A stretch of DNA of 64,000 bases from positions 2,532 through 66,531 of the forward strand of contig NZ_LMPT01000021.1 of assembly GCF_001424425.1 (NCBI RefSeq). Reading direction: 5' to 3'. This DNA is from Acidovorax sp. Leaf191. GTDB lineage: Bacteria; Pseudomonadota; Gammaproteobacteria; Burkholderiales; Burkholderiaceae_C. Positions 19,679 to 30,726 of this stretch are shown piece by piece; position 1 is the stretch's first letter, and every line of letters starts with the position of its first letter. The translations under genes were made by a program, and so were the position numbers. The notes below the pieces were generated by a model. The model had not been told where the DNA came from. It ran no database searches and saw only the letters and a program-made list of their open reading frames with translations.

Positions 19679-20671
19679 ATGACGACGACTTCCCGCCGCA
19701 GCCTGCTGTCCCGCCTTTTGCGCACCGGCGCGCTGGCCGGCGTGGCCCTGACCATGGGGCTGGCCTGTGCCCAGACACCCAAGCCGATCCGCCTGCTGGT
19801 GGGCTTTCCGCCCGGCGGCGGCACGGACGCCATCGCACGCACGCTGGCCGAGAAGCTCAAGGACGAGCTGGGCCAGCCCGTGGTGGTGGAAAACCGCCCC
19901 GGAGCCGGCGGCCAGATCGCCGCGCAGGCGCTCAAGTCTGCGGCACCGGACGGCACCACGCTGTTCCTCACGCACGACCACACCATCTCGATCCTGCCCC
20001 AGGTGGTGAAGAACCCGGGCTTCGACCCGGCGCGCGACTTCGTGCCCGTGGGCGGCTTCGCCACCTTCGTGAACGCGTTCGCGGTGTCGGGCGGCACGCC
20101 GGCCAAGTCGTTCACCGAGTACGTGGCGTGGGTCAAGGCCAGCGGCGGCGGCAAGGGCGCGGTGGGCATCCCGGCGCCTGCGTCCACGCCCGAATTCCTG
20201 GTCAAGCTGCTGGGCCAGAAGTACCAGATCGACCTGGTATCCGCCCCCTACCGCGGCAGCGCGCCCATGATGGCCGACATGCTGGGCAACCAGATCAGCG
20301 CGGGCGTGGCGTCAGTGCAGGACTTCATCGAGAACCACAAGGCCGGCAAGGTGCGCGTGGTGGGCGTGCTGGGCACCAGGCGCCAGGCCGCCATGCCCGA
20401 TGTGCCCACGTTCGACGAAATGGGCCTCAAGGGCTTCGAAGACCTGCCGTACTACGGCATCTACGCGCCTGCGGGCACGCCGCAGATGTTCATCACCGAC
20501 TTCTCGGCCGCGCTGGCCAAGGTCGTGGCCATGCCCGACGTGCGCGACCACCTCACCGCCATGGGCCTCACCGTGGGCCACATGACGCCGCAGCAGCTGG
20601 GCGCGCGTGAAAAAGCCTACACCGAGGCCTGGACGCGCATCATCAAGACCAGCGGCTTCGTCGCGCAGTAA
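19679..20671 (+). CDS. Bug/TctC-family periplasmic receptor (tripartite tricarboxylate transporter)
   Basis: A 330-residue extracytoplasmic receptor with an export signal (MTTTSRRSLLSRLL ... LACAQTP) that contains a twin Arg. It has the family's typical beginning PIRLLVGFPPGGGTDAIAR and the RPGAGGQIAAQ segment that lines the carboxylate pocket. Such proteins bind carboxylates or related small molecules for TctAB-type transporters. No TctA or TctB gene is seen, as is common for the expanded Bug receptors of Burkholderiales. The gene starts 49 bases after argH. Confidence 0.93.
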   Translation: MTTTSRRSLLSRLLRTGALAGVALTMGLACAQTPKPIRLLVGFPPGGGTDAIARTLAEKLKDELGQPVVVENRPGAGGQIAAQALKSAAPDGTTLFLTHDHTISILPQVVKNPGFDPARDFVPVGGFATFVNAFAVSGGTPAKSFTEYVAWVKASGGGKGAVGIPAPASTPEFLVKLLGQKYQIDLVSAPYRGSAPMMADMLGNQISAGVASVQDFIENHKAGKVRVVGVLGTRRQAAMPDVPTFDEMGLKGFEDLPYYGIYAPAGTPQMFITDFSAALAKVVAMPDVRDHLTAMGLTVGHMTPQQLGAREKAYTEAWTRIIKTSGFVAQ

Positions 20672-20752
20672 GCCGGCGCTGCACGCCCGACTTCCAGCAC
20701 CTGCCGGGCCGAGGCCCGGCCCACTTCACTGCGCCCTGCCGCCACCGCTCCC

Positions 20753-22192
20753 ATGCACCAGCGCCACCTGCCCGCCAACTGGATCCACCACCGCCGGCTG
20801 CCGCTGGTTGCCGGGCTCTGCAGCGGCGCGCTGGCCGCGCTGCTCGCCTGGGTGGTGATCGACATCGCGCACACCAAGGCGCGCACCGAGATTGCCGCGC
20901 AGGCGCAAAGCCACCTGCTGCAGATCCGCGACCGGCTGGACCGACAGCTGCAAAGCACGCTTTCGGTGCCCGAGACGGTGGCCGCCTTCGTGTCCGCACA
21001 GGGCGGCATGTCGCCCGAGATCTTCTCGACGGTGGTGGGGCGCCTGCTGGAGCACCAGCGCAACATCCGCAACCTGGCGCTCGCGCCGGACAACGTCATC
21101 AGCGACATCTACCCGCGCCTGGGCAACGAGCGGGCGCTGGGCCTGCACTACCTGGACAACCCGCAGCAGCGCAACGCGGTGGAGCGGGCCATCCAGACGC
21201 GCCGCACGGTCGTGGCCGGCCCCATACCGCTGGTGCAGGGCGGCCTGGGCATCGTGAGCCGCACGCCGGTGTTCCTGGCCACCCCGCCCGGCAAGACGCC
21301 GGTGGGCGGGCCGCGCTACTGGGGCATCGTGTCGCTCACCGTCAACGCCGACACGCTGTTCGCGGACGTGGGCCTCAACTCCGAGCAGATGGGCTTTCAG
21401 GTGGCCGCCCGCGGGCTGGACGCCATGGGTGCGCAGGGCGCGGTGTTCGTGGGCCGCCCGCAGCTTTTTGACGAATCGCCGGCCACGCTCGACATTCCCC
21501 TGCCAGGCGGCGGCAGCTGGATATTGGGCGCCGTGCCTTCAGGCGGCTGGAAGGCCGCCGGCCAGGCGCCCGCGCTGATCGTGATGCTGTCGTATGTGTT
21601 CGCGGTGGTGGTGGGCCTGCTCAGCGCCCGGCTGGTGCGCGCGCACCAGCAGGTGCTGGCCCTGGCCACGCACGACCGGCTCACCGGCCTGCCCAACCGC
21701 CGGTTGTTCGAAGACCGCCTTTCCCAGGCGGTGCTGGCCGCACACCGCGACCACCGCGCGGGCGCCTTGCTGCTGCTGGACCTGGATGGGTTCAAGGCCG
21801 TCAACGACGAGCGGGGCCATGCCAGCGGCGACCAGGTGCTGGCGCGCGTGGCGCAGCGCCTCACCAGCCTCACCCGCGCCAGCGACACGGCCGCGCGGCT
21901 GGGCGGCGACGAGTTTGCCCTGGTGCTCAACGCTGTGGAATCCCCCGAGGCCGCGATGGCGACCGCGCATGCGGTGCTCGCCGCGTTGCTGACGCCCATG
22001 GGGCTGGACAACGGCCAGCATGTGCTCATTGGCGCCAGTGTCGGGGTGGCGCTGTTCCCGCAGGGCGATGCTGTCGAAGGCATCCCCGCACTGATGGACC
22101 GCGCCGACCGTGCGCTCTACGTCAGCAAGCGCAATGGCAAGGGGCTGGCAAGCCTGGCCGATGCGCCGGGCCTGCCCGGGGCCGCCGCATAG
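20753..22192 (+). CDS. CHASE-domain diguanylate cyclase
   Basis: A 479-residue membrane protein. One N-terminal helix (about 18-38) and a second (about 275-297) bracket a periplasmic domain resembling CHASE (PEIFSTVV, RNIRNLALAPDNVI, LGIVSRTPVF). The cytosolic GGDEF domain is complete, with GGDEF at 384-388 and the feedback site RASD nine residues before it, so it is a typical product-inhibited diguanylate cyclase. It would link an extracellular small-molecule signal to cyclic di-GMP. It is the second of three such enzymes within 25 kb. Confidence 0.93.
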   Translation: MHQRHLPANWIHHRRLPLVAGLCSGALAALLAWVVIDIAHTKARTEIAAQAQSHLLQIRDRLDRQLQSTLSVPETVAAFVSAQGGMSPEIFSTVVGRLLEHQRNIRNLALAPDNVISDIYPRLGNERALGLHYLDNPQQRNAVERAIQTRRTVVAGPIPLVQGGLGIVSRTPVFLATPPGKTPVGGPRYWGIVSLTVNADTLFADVGLNSEQMGFQVAARGLDAMGAQGAVFVGRPQLFDESPATLDIPLPGGGSWILGAVPSGGWKAAGQAPALIVMLSYVFAVVVGLLSARLVRAHQQVLALATHDRLTGLPNRRLFEDRLSQAVLAAHRDHRAGALLLLDLDGFKAVNDERGHASGDQVLARVAQRLTSLTRASDTAARLGGDEFALVLNAVESPEAAMATAHAVLAALLTPMGLDNGQHVLIGASVGVALFPQGDAVEGIPALMDRADRALYVSKRNGKGLASLADAPGLPGAAA

Positions 22193-22364
22193 GCTTGACG
22201 AAGACCCTGAACGAGGAGCCGGGCCAGGGCGATGACGGATGGGGTCAGTCGGGCCCTGAATGCCGGCCCCACGCCACGGCCTGAACATCGTCCAGGCCGG
22301 GGTAGATGGCTGGCCAGCATCAGCGCTGCTTGGCGCTCTGCTGGCTGGCTGGCCCGCCCTTGGC

Positions 22365-24497
22365 TCAGGCCAGGTTGCGCAGCTTGGGCTCGCGGGCCCA
22401 CTGGCGGGTCTGTGCCGCGGCGATGAAGCCCTGCACATTGGCCGGGTCCACCACACCGGCGTCGGGCTCGATGCCGGCAGCGCTCAGCAGCGCTTGCGAC
22501 CCCTTGCCGGCAGCGATGGCTTTGAGGTGGCCGAACGCGTCACGGAACCAGTCCACCGCCGCCGCTTCGCGCGACAGCTGCTCGCCCATTTCCGACGTCA
22601 ACACCGACACCACTGCATCGAAAACCGTGGATGGCGTGCCCGCCAGCTGCCCATGGGCCGCCAGCAGCGTGCCGTCGCGCAGCTTGGCGCCGCCCACGCG
22701 GGGCGACACGATCTTGACGGTGGCACCCACCTTCTCGAGCGCCTTGCGCAGCGTGGTCACCGTGTCGCCGTTGGAGCCATCGGCCACCAGGATGCCGATG
22801 CAGCGGCCCTGCAGCGTGGGCTTCATGCGGTCGATGATGCGCAGCTGCGGGGACAGCGGCAGGTCACGCACCGGCTCGGCGGCGGACGGGGCCGCCGGCA
22901 CCTGCGGCAAGCCCAGGCCTGCGGCCACGCGCTCGGCGAGGGCTGGATCCACATGCACCAGGTGGCCGACGACGGCCTCGCGGACATGGGGCGTGCCGAC
23001 TTTGGACAGCTCGAACACCAGGGCCGACGCGATGTGCGACTGCTCCAGCGGGCTCTGGCTGCGAAAGAACATGCGCGCCTGGCTGTAGTGGTCGGCAAAG
23101 CTCTCGGGGCGGATGCGGCCCTTGCCCTTGCCCTGGCCCTTGCCATCGTCCACCTGCGCGAAGTGCCTGAAGCCCTGCGCCTGCGATGCGCGCGGCGTGT
23201 CCGGCTGCAGGCTGCTGGGCTCGTAGCTCACGCGGCCCTTGGGTACCTGCATCTGCATCTGGCCGTCGCGCTGCATGTTGTGGAAGGGACACTTGGGCGC
23301 GTTGATGGGGATCTGCGCGAAGTTGGGCCCGCCCAGGCGCGACAGTTGTGTGTCCAGGTACGAGAACAGCCGGCCCTGCAGCAGCGGGTCGTTGCTGAAG
23401 TCGATGCCCGGCGGCACATTGGTGGGGCAGAAGGCCACCTGCTCGGTTTCGGCGAAGAAGTTGTCGGGCCAGCGGTTGAGCACCATGCGGCCGATGACCT
23501 GCAGCGGCACCAGTTCTTCGGGCACGAGCTTGGTCGGGTCCAGGTGGTCGAAGGGGAAGTTCTCCGCCTCTTCCTCGGTGAACAGCTGCACGGCCAGCTC
23601 CCATTCGGGGAAGTCGCCCGCCTCGATGGACTCGAACAGGTCGCGGCGGTGAAAGTCGTTGTCGGCGGCCTGCAGCTTCAGCGCCTCGTCCCACACGGTG
23701 GACTGGATGCCCAGCTTGGGCCGCCAGTGGAACTTCACGAAGGTGCTGTCGCCGTCCGCATTGACCAGCCGGAAGCTGTGCACGCCAAAGCCCTCCATCA
23801 TGCGCAGGCTGCGCGGCAGGGTGCGGTCGCTCATGGCCCACATCACCATGTGCAGCGTTTCTGGCATCAGCGAGACGAAGTCCCAGAACGTGTCGTGCGC
23901 GCTGCCCGCCTGCGGGAAGCCGCGGTCGGGCTCCATCTTCACGGCGTGCACGAGGTCGGGGAACTTCATCGCGTCCTGGATGAAGAACACCGGAATGTTG
24001 TTGCCCACCAGGTCCCAGTTGCCTTCGGGCGTGTAGAACTTGACGGCAAAGCCGCGCACGTCGCGCGGGGTGTCCACCGAGCCTGCGCCGCCTGCCACGG
24101 TGGAAAAGCGCGTGAACACGGGCGTCTGCACGCCCACTTCCGTCAGCACGCGGGCCGTGGTGACGTCGCGCAGCGAATGGGTCAGCTCGAAAAACCCATG
24201 GGCGCCAGAGCCGCGGGCGTGCACGATGCGCTCGGGGATGCGTTCGTGGTCGAAGTGCGTGATCTTCTCGCGCAGTATGAAGTCTTCCAGCAACGTGGGG
24301 CCGCGGGGAGAGGGGCGCAGGGAGTTCTGGTTGTCTGCCACCGGAATGCCCTGCTGCGTGGTCAGTACCGGGTGCTTGCCCCCGGCTTGCTGTTGCAGTT
24401 CACCTGCGTTGCCGCGGTAGGTGTCGGACTGTGTGGACGACGGGTGGTTGGACGGCGATCTCTTGGTCGCGTTGCGCGACGTGGGGGCTCGTGCCAT
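22365..24497 (-). CDS. katE: Large-subunit catalase (HPII/KatE type)
   Basis: A 710-residue haem catalase, which converts H2O2 to water and oxygen. Catalytic His93 lies in [12 protein letters not shown] and the distal Asn in [12 protein letters not shown]. The haem-ligand Tyr region [14 protein letters not shown] is present. After the core (to about 560) there is a flavodoxin/class-I-amidotransferase-like C-terminal domain ([17 protein letters not shown]), the mark of large-subunit catalases. The first 60 residues are a polar extension, also typical of HPII. It is a single gene, divergent from the alpha-2-macroglobulin gene with a 207-base gap. Confidence 0.96.
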   Translation of the reverse strand: MARAPTSRNATKRSPSNHPSSTQSDTYRGNAGELQQQAGGKHPVLTTQQGIPVADNQNSLRPSPRGPTLLEDFILREKITHFDHERIPERIVHARGSGAHGFFELTHSLRDVTTARVLTEVGVQTPVFTRFSTVAGGAGSVDTPRDVRGFAVKFYTPEGNWDLVGNNIPVFFIQDAMKFPDLVHAVKMEPDRGFPQAGSAHDTFWDFVSLMPETLHMVMWAMSDRTLPRSLRMMEGFGVHSFRLVNADGDSTFVKFHWRPKLGIQSTVWDEALKLQAADNDFHRRDLFESIEAGDFPEWELAVQLFTEEEAENFPFDHLDPTKLVPEELVPLQVIGRMVLNRWPDNFFAETEQVAFCPTNVPPGIDFSNDPLLQGRLFSYLDTQLSRLGGPNFAQIPINAPKCPFHNMQRDGQMQMQVPKGRVSYEPSSLQPDTPRASQAQGFRHFAQVDDGKGQGKGKGRIRPESFADHYSQARMFFRSQSPLEQSHIASALVFELSKVGTPHVREAVVGHLVHVDPALAERVAAGLGLPQVPAAPSAAEPVRDLPLSPQLRIIDRMKPTLQGRCIGILVADGSNGDTVTTLRKALEKVGATVKIVSPRVGGAKLRDGTLLAAHGQLAGTPSTVFDAVVSVLTSEMGEQLSREAAAVDWFRDAFGHLKAIAAGKGSQALLSAAGIEPDAGVVDPANVQGFIAAAQTRQWAREPKLRNLA

Positions 24498-24704
24498 GGG
24501 TGTGCGCTCCTGGTGGATGTTGAAAGACGGGACAAACTTCGATCATTGGGCGTGATGGCGGTGGCGGAGGTAGGACGCGGCCCTATGGCCCCGTCGTCGC
24601 CGGCAGCGAAATGGCTGTTCGGGCGAATACGTAAGCGCTTGCAACGCGACACCGGCGGTAGTGTTGTTTTGTTACGCTTGCCGGTTCTTCGGAGAGGGGA
24701 CAGC

Positions 24705-27700
24705 GTGAACGCTCACAAATGGATGTTGGCTGCCGGTTTGACACTGGCCGCATGGGGTGCACAGGCCCTGCAGATCACCAGCTTTTCGCCCCAGGGCGAG
24801 GTGGCCAAGGTGCGCCAGGTAGTGGCCAAGTTCGATGCGGCAGCGGTCAACTTCGGCGATCCCAAGGCCCCCGCACCCATCGGCCTGAGTTGCAGCGACG
24901 CTGCCGCCACCAAAGGCACCGGCCGCTGGACGGGCGAGCGCGAATGGGTGTTCGACTTCGAGCGCGACCTGCCGCCCGGCGTGCGCTGCACTGCCACCGT
25001 CAAGCCGGGCTTCAAATCGGCCGCTGGCGTTGAACTGACGGGCGCCAAGAGCTATCAATTCAATAGCGGCGGGCCGTTCGTGCAGAACATCCGCCCCGGC
25101 ACCTACCAGGACATCGACGAAGAGCAGTTCTTCGTGCTGCAGTTCAACGGGCCCGCCACCACCGCCAGCGTCCAGGCCAATGTGTGGTGCACGGCCGAGG
25201 GCATGGGCGAACGCATCCCCGTTCGCATGATCGACGGTGCCCAGCGCGCGGAAATCCTCAAGGCTCTGAGCCTGGACAAAAACGCCGCCCAGGAGCCGCT
25301 GCAGTACGCCACGCTGACCTGCAACCGCCGGCTCACCTCGGGCTCGCGCATGCAGATCGTGTTCGGCAAGGGCGTCGCCACGCCCAGCGGTGTGGCCAAC
25401 ACCGTGGAAAAACGCTTCGACTACAAGGTGCGCGAGCCGTTCTCTGCCGAATTCAGCTGCGAGCGCGAGAACGCCCAGGCCGCCTGCCTGCCGATCCGCC
25501 CCATGATGCTGTCGTTCAACGCGCCCGTGCCGCGCAAGCTGGCGTCGGCCATCCGCCTGAAGTCGGCGAAGGAAACGCTCAAGCCGCAGGCCGCGACCGA
25601 CAAGGAAGAGCAGCAGGCCGACGCGCTGGTGACCAGCGTGCAGTTCGACGCCCCGCTGGCCGAGAACACGGCCTTCACCATCGAGTTGCCCAAGGACTTC
25701 AAGGACGCCTCGGGCCGCGCGCTGATCAATGCCGACAGCTTCCCGCTCAAGGTCGCCACGGGCGGCATGCCGCCGCTGGCCAAGTTTGCCGCCGCGTCGT
25801 TCGGCGTGGTGGAGCGTTTTGCCGAAGGCCCCGCATCCGACAACCCGCCCGCCCTGCTGCCGGTGACGCTGCGCAACGTGGAAGCCGCCTTGCGGGTGCA
25901 GGGCCTGCAGCCCGGCACCCCGGGTGCGGCAGCGCCCGCGGGCAAGGTGAGCACCTTCAAGCCCGGCACCGACGCCGACATCATCGCGTGGTTCCGCAAG
26001 GTCCGGCGCTACGACAACTACACGGTGGAGCGCAAGCAGGCACGCCAGGACGTGACCGGCCCGCTGCCCAAGGTGCTGGACAACGACCGCGAGTACGTGC
26101 AGACCCGCATGGTCTCGCTGCTGGCGGGCAAGGGCGGCGTGAAGACGCTGGACCTGCCCAAGCCGGCCAGCACCGATGCCCGTCCGTTCGAGGTGGTGGG
26201 CATTCCGCTGTCGCCCGGATTCCACGTGGTGGAGATCGCATCGCAAAAGCTCGGCGCATCGCTGCTGGACGACCGCCACGGCGATGCCCGCACGATGTAC
26301 GTGCGCACCTCCGCGCTGGTGACCAACCTGGGCGTGCACTTCAAGCTGGGCCGCGAGAACGCCATGGCCTGGGTGACCACGCTCGACAAGGGCCAGCCGG
26401 TGGAGGGCGCCAAGGTGCGCGTGTCCGACTGCCGCGGCAACGAAGTGGCCACGGGCGTCACCGACGCGCAGGGCCTGGCCCGGCTCGAAGGCGTGTCGAC
26501 CGACTCCCCCGCCTGCGGTGAATCCGGCGGATACGGCGAAGGCGACGGCAGCCGCGGCTACTTCGTGAGCGCGCGCCACAAGGGCGCCGACGCGGTCGAG
26601 GACATGGCCTTCACCTGGAGCGACTGGCAGCGCGGCATCGAACCCTGGCGCTTCAACGTGCCCACCAGCACCTCGAACGAGCCGGACGAACGCGCCCACA
26701 CCATCTTCGACCGCACCCTGTTCCGGGCCGGCGAGACGGTGTCGATGAAGCACCTGTTGCGCACCGAGACCCGCAAGGGCTTCGGCGTGCCGCCCGCAGG
26801 CCCGGACACCCTGGTGATCACCCACGTGGGCAGCGGCCAGCAGTTCACCCAGCCCCTGGCATGGCGCACGACGCCCAGCGGCGGCCTGAGCGCGCAGAAC
26901 ACCTTTGCCGTGCCACCCGCCGCCAAGCTGGGCCTGTACCAGGTCGAGCTGCGCAACCAGTCCAACAACGGCCGCAGCTTCAGCTCGGGCGAGTTCCGCG
27001 TCGAGGAATTCCGTCTGCCGGTGCTGGAAGGCCGCATCGCGCCCGCCGACAAGAAGGCGCTGGTGCGTGTGCGGTCCGTGCCCACGGACGTGCAGATCAA
27101 CTACGTGGCCGGCGGCGGCGCCGCCAACCTGCCCGTGCGCGTGTCCGCCATGGTGCGCGGCAAGACGCTGAACTACAGCGACTACGACGCCTTCAGCTTC
27201 ACCCCCCCGCGCAAGCGCGAGCAGTCGAACGCCAACAGCGACGACGAGGAAGCCACGGCCAGCCAGGATGCGCGCGTGATCGCCGACAAGCTGCCGCTCA
27301 CCCTCAACAAGGACGGCGCGGGCAAGGTCACCATCGACAACGTGCCGCAGGCGCGCCAGCCGCAGGAGCTGGTGATGGAAGCCACCTACGCCGACCCCAA
27401 CGGCGAAGTGCAGACCATCCGCAGCACGCAGGCCCTGTGGCCCGCCGGCGTGGTGGCCGGCATCAAGACCGAAGGCTGGGTCTCTGCCCGCCAGAAGATC
27501 CGCTTCCAGGCGCTGGCGCTGCAGCACAACGGCAAGCCGGCCGCCGACACGTCGCTGCAGGTGCAGGCCGTGGCGCGCATCACCACCACCACGCGCAAGC
27601 GCATGGTGGGCGGCTTCTACAGCTACGACAACCAGACCGAGACCAAGGACCTGGGCACGCTGTGCAGCGGCAAGAGCGATGCCCGCGGCCTGCTGCTGTG

Positions 27701-30700
27701 CGAGTCCAAGCTCGATGAAGCCGGCGAGGTCGAACTGGTGGTCACGGCCACCGACAAGGATGGCAATGCCAGCGTGGCGGCGTCGTCGGTGTGGGTCACG
27801 CGCCAGGGCGAGCTCTGGTTCGGCGGCGAAGACCACGACCGCATCGACCTGCTGCCCGAAAAGAAGAGCTACCAGCCCGGCGAGACCGCCAAGTTCCAGG
27901 TGCGCATGCCTTTCCGCTACGCCACGGCGCTGGTGGCGGTGGAGCGCGAAGGCATCATCGACACGCAGGTGGTGCAGCTCAACGGCCAGGACCCCACGGT
28001 CAGCCTCAAGATCCAGCCCGAGTGGGGCCCCAACGTCTACGTGAGCGTGTTGGCCCTGCGCGGCCGTCTGCGCGAGGTGCCCTGGTACAGCTTCTTCACC
28101 TGGGGCTTCAAGTCGCCGCGCGAGTGGTGGACCTCGTTCTGGTACGAGGGCAAGGAATACCAGGCGCCCACCGCGCTGGTGGACCTGTCCAAGCCCGCGT
28201 TCCGCCTGGGCCTGGCCGAGATCCGCGTGGGCACCCAGGCCCACCAGATCGACGTGAAGGTCACGGCCGACAAGGAAAGCTATGCCGTGCGCGGCAAGGC
28301 GCAGGTCACCATCACCGCCACGCTGCCCGGCGGCAAGCCCGCGGCCAACGCCGAGGTGGCCGTGGCCGCCGTGGACCAGGCCCTGCTGGAGCTCATGCCC
28401 AACAACAGCTGGAACCTGCTTGAAGCCATGCTGCAGCGCCGCAGCTGGGGCGTGGAGACCTCCACCGCGCAGATGGAGATCATCGGGCGGCGCCATTACG
28501 GCAAGAAGGCCGTGCCCGCGGGCGGCGGCGGCGGCAAGGCGCAGACGCGCGAGCTGCTGGACACGCTGCTCCTGTGGCAGCCCGCCATCGTGCTGGACGC
28601 CAACGGCCAGGCCAAGGTGACGGTGCCGCTCAACGATGCGCTCACCACCTTCAAGATCGTCGCGGTGGCCGATGCATCCACCGGACTGTTCGGCACCGGC
28701 AGCACCAGCATCCGCGCCACGCAGGACCTGCAGATCATCAGCGGCCTGCCGCCGCTGGTGCGCGAGGACGACCAGTTCCGCGCCCAGCTCACGCTGCGCA
28801 ACACGACCAAGGCGGCGATGAAGGTCGAGGTGGCCCCACGCGCCACGCTGCTGGACTTGAAGCCCCAGACGGTGGACATCCCGGCCGGCGAGGCGCGCGA
28901 GGTGGCGTGGACCGTCACCGCGCCCGCGCAGCTGGCGCAGACCCGCTCGCAGGCCATCCTGTGGGAGATCGAGGCCAAGGACACGGTCAGCGGCGCGCGC
29001 GACGCGCTCAAGGCCAGCCAGAAGCTCATCCCGGCCGTGCCGCTCACGGTGCAGCAGGCCACGCTGGTGCAGGTGGACGGCAGCTTCAACCTGGACGTGA
29101 ACCCGCCCGCCGATGCGTTGCCCGGCCGCGGTGGCCTCAAGATGTCGCTGCAGCCCAAGCTGGCCGAAGGCCTGCCGGGCGTGCGCGACTGGTGGGCCCG
29201 CTACCCGTTCGCCTGCCTGGAGCAAAAGACCAGCAAGGCCGTGGGCCTGCGCGACGGCGCGATGTGGCAGACGGTGATGGCGCAGCTGCCCACCTACCTG
29301 GACAGCGACGGGCTGGCCAACTACTTCCCGCCGCGCGACGGTGACGCCAACCGCGGCAGCGACACGCTGACCGCCTATGTGCTGGCCGCCACGCACGAGG
29401 CCGCGGCCGTCAACCCGGCCTTCGCGCTGCCCGACGACGTGCGCGCACCCATGGAGCGCGGCCTGATCGCCTTCATCGAAGGCCGCATCGAACGCAGCTT
29501 CTGGAGCCCGCGCAAGGACCTGGACATGCGCAAGCTCGCCGCCATCGAGGCGCTGTCGCGCTACGGCAAGGCGCAGGGCCGCATGGTCAGCAGCATCACC
29601 GTCGCGCCCAACCAGTGGCCCACGCACTCCGTGATCGACTGGGTGAACATCTTGAAGCGCGTGGCCGATGTGCCCGAGCGCGACAAGCGCCTGGCCGAGG
29701 CCATGCAGATCCTGCGGGCACGCCTGTCGTTCCAGGGCACCAAGCTCATCTTCAGCACCGAGCAGGACGACTACTGGTGGTGGCTGATGCAAAACGGCGA
29801 CGTGAACACCGCCCGCCTGATGCTGGCCGTGATGGACGACCCGACCTGGAAGGACGACATGGGCCGCCTGGCCAACGGCTTCATCAGCCGACAGCAGGCG
29901 GGCGCGTGGCACACCACCACGGCCAACCTGTGGGGCGGGCTGGCGCTGGAAAAATTCAGCGCCAAGTTCGAGGCCACACCGGTGTCCGGCACGACCAAGG
30001 CCGCCATGGGCGCCAACAACGCCGCCGTGGACTGGAGCAAGGTCGAGCGCGTGAAGACCACCGACCTCACCGGTGCCGCGCACCAGACCACCTGGTTCGG
30101 CGCGCCTGCATCGCCGGGCAACCTGAAGAACAACGGCATGTTCCTGCCCTGGACCTCAGCTGCTGGCAAGGCGGGTGGCAAGGAACAACTGGCCGTCACG
30201 CACCAGGGCCCCGGCAAGCCATGGCTCACGCTGCAGTCCGTGGCCGCCATCCAGCTGAAGGCACCCTTCGCGGCCGGGTACAGCATCACCAAGACGGTGA
30301 CCCCCGTGGAGCAGGCCAACAAGGCGCTGCCGCCCGGCCAGTACACGCGCGGCGACGTGCTGCGCGTGACGCTGGAGGTGAACGCCAGCGCCGACATGAC
30401 CTGGGTGGCCATCACCGACCCGATCCCGGGCGGCGCGACCATCCTGGGCAGCGGACTGGGCCGCGACTCGGCCATCGCCACGCAGGGCGAGAAGGCGCGC
30501 ACCGGCCCCGGCTGGCCCGCATTCGAGGAGCGCAGCTTCGAGTCCTTCCGCAGCTACTACGAGTACCTGCCCAAGGGCGCCGTCAAGATGGAGTACACCG
30601 TGCGCCTGAACAACGTGGGCGACTTCGCGCTGCCCCCGAGCCGGGTCGAGGCGATGTACGCGCCCGAGATGTTCGGCGAGTCGCCCAACGCCCGGGTGAA

Positions 30701-30719
30701 GGTGGAGCCCGGCAAGTAA
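24705..30719 (+). CDS. Bacterial alpha-2-macroglobulin with thioester
   Basis: A very large exported protein of 2004 residues, longer than the roughly 1,500-1,650 of the E. coli homologues. Bacterial alpha-2-macroglobulins trap attacking proteases in the periplasm. The intact thioester motif CLEQ is at 1504-1507 within YPFACLEQKTS. The start is the GTG at 24705, preceded by GGAGAGGGG (24691-24699). It gives a signal peptide VNAHKWMLAAGLTLAAWGAQA. An in-frame ATG at 24723 is the alternative. There is no lipobox Cys after the signal, unlike YfhM-type lipoproteins, so the product may be soluble. MG1/MG2-like domains precede the bait and thioester domains. A dispersed repeat encodes residues about 113-123. 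pbpC follows downstream, the classic partner. Confidence 0.93.
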   Translation: MNAHKWMLAAGLTLAAWGAQALQITSFSPQGEVAKVRQVVAKFDAAAVNFGDPKAPAPIGLSCSDAAATKGTGRWTGEREWVFDFERDLPPGVRCTATVKPGFKSAAGVELTGAKSYQFNSGGPFVQNIRPGTYQDIDEEQFFVLQFNGPATTASVQANVWCTAEGMGERIPVRMIDGAQRAEILKALSLDKNAAQEPLQYATLTCNRRLTSGSRMQIVFGKGVATPSGVANTVEKRFDYKVREPFSAEFSCERENAQAACLPIRPMMLSFNAPVPRKLASAIRLKSAKETLKPQAATDKEEQQADALVTSVQFDAPLAENTAFTIELPKDFKDASGRALINADSFPLKVATGGMPPLAKFAAASFGVVERFAEGPASDNPPALLPVTLRNVEAALRVQGLQPGTPGAAAPAGKVSTFKPGTDADIIAWFRKVRRYDNYTVERKQARQDVTGPLPKVLDNDREYVQTRMVSLLAGKGGVKTLDLPKPASTDARPFEVVGIPLSPGFHVVEIASQKLGASLLDDRHGDARTMYVRTSALVTNLGVHFKLGRENAMAWVTTLDKGQPVEGAKVRVSDCRGNEVATGVTDAQGLARLEGVSTDSPACGESGGYGEGDGSRGYFVSARHKGADAVEDMAFTWSDWQRGIEPWRFNVPTSTSNEPDERAHTIFDRTLFRAGETVSMKHLLRTETRKGFGVPPAGPDTLVITHVGSGQQFTQPLAWRTTPSGGLSAQNTFAVPPAAKLGLYQVELRNQSNNGRSFSSGEFRVEEFRLPVLEGRIAPADKKALVRVRSVPTDVQINYVAGGGAANLPVRVSAMVRGKTLNYSDYDAFSFTPPRKREQSNANSDDEEATASQDARVIADKLPLTLNKDGAGKVTIDNVPQARQPQELVMEATYADPNGEVQTIRSTQALWPAGVVAGIKTEGWVSARQKIRFQALALQHNGKPAADTSLQVQAVARITTTTRKRMVGGFYSYDNQTETKDLGTLCSGKSDARGLLLCESKLDEAGEVELVVTATDKDGNASVAASSVWVTRQGELWFGGEDHDRIDLLPEKKSYQPGETAKFQVRMPFRYATALVAVEREGIIDTQVVQLNGQDPTVSLKIQPEWGPNVYVSVLALRGRLREVPWYSFFTWGFKSPREWWTSFWYEGKEYQAPTALVDLSKPAFRLGLAEIRVGTQAHQIDVKVTADKESYAVRGKAQVTITATLPGGKPAANAEVAVAAVDQALLELMPNNSWNLLEAMLQRRSWGVETSTAQMEIIGRRHYGKKAVPAGGGGGKAQTRELLDTLLLWQPAIVLDANGQAKVTVPLNDALTTFKIVAVADASTGLFGTGSTSIRATQDLQIISGLPPLVREDDQFRAQLTLRNTTKAAMKVEVAPRATLLDLKPQTVDIPAGEAREVAWTVTAPAQLAQTRSQAILWEIEAKDTVSGARDALKASQKLIPAVPLTVQQATLVQVDGSFNLDVNPPADALPGRGGLKMSLQPKLAEGLPGVRDWWARYPFACLEQKTSKAVGLRDGAMWQTVMAQLPTYLDSDGLANYFPPRDGDANRGSDTLTAYVLAATHEAAAVNPAFALPDDVRAPMERGLIAFIEGRIERSFWSPRKDLDMRKLAAIEALSRYGKAQGRMVSSITVAPNQWPTHSVIDWVNILKRVADVPERDKRLAEAMQILRARLSFQGTKLIFSTEQDDYWWWLMQNGDVNTARLMLAVMDDPTWKDDMGRLANGFISRQQAGAWHTTTANLWGGLALEKFSAKFEATPVSGTTKAAMGANNAAVDWSKVERVKTTDLTGAAHQTTWFGAPASPGNLKNNGMFLPWTSAAGKAGGKEQLAVTHQGPGKPWLTLQSVAAIQLKAPFAAGYSITKTVTPVEQANKALPPGQYTRGDVLRVTLEVNASADMTWVAITDPIPGGATILGSGLGRDSAIATQGEKARTGPGWPAFEERSFESFRSYYEYLPKGAVKMEYTVRLNNVGDFALPPSRVEAMYAPEMFGESPNARVKVEPGK
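25051..25067 (-). repeat. GCTAT-N7-ATAGC dispersed element, copy 4 (inside a coding region)
   Basis: GCTATCAATTCAATAGC is fully palindromic in its arms. Read on the minus strand it is followed by TCTTGGCGCC, the usual flank. It lies inside the alpha-2-macroglobulin gene and is translated as part of GAKSYQFNSGG. Confidence 0.7.
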
Positions 30720-30726
30720 GCTGTCA

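Noticed and set aside
22260..24704. Upstream extension of the alpha-2-macroglobulin frame by about 800 codons
   Set aside because: It runs antisense through the catalase gene. A signal peptide with a ribosome-binding site marks the start at 24705.
24672..30083. A very long open frame on the minus strand opposite the alpha-2-macroglobulin gene
   Set aside because: It is a by-product of high GC and codon bias. Its translation is His/Arg/Ala-rich low complexity without any family motif, while the plus strand encodes a clear protein.
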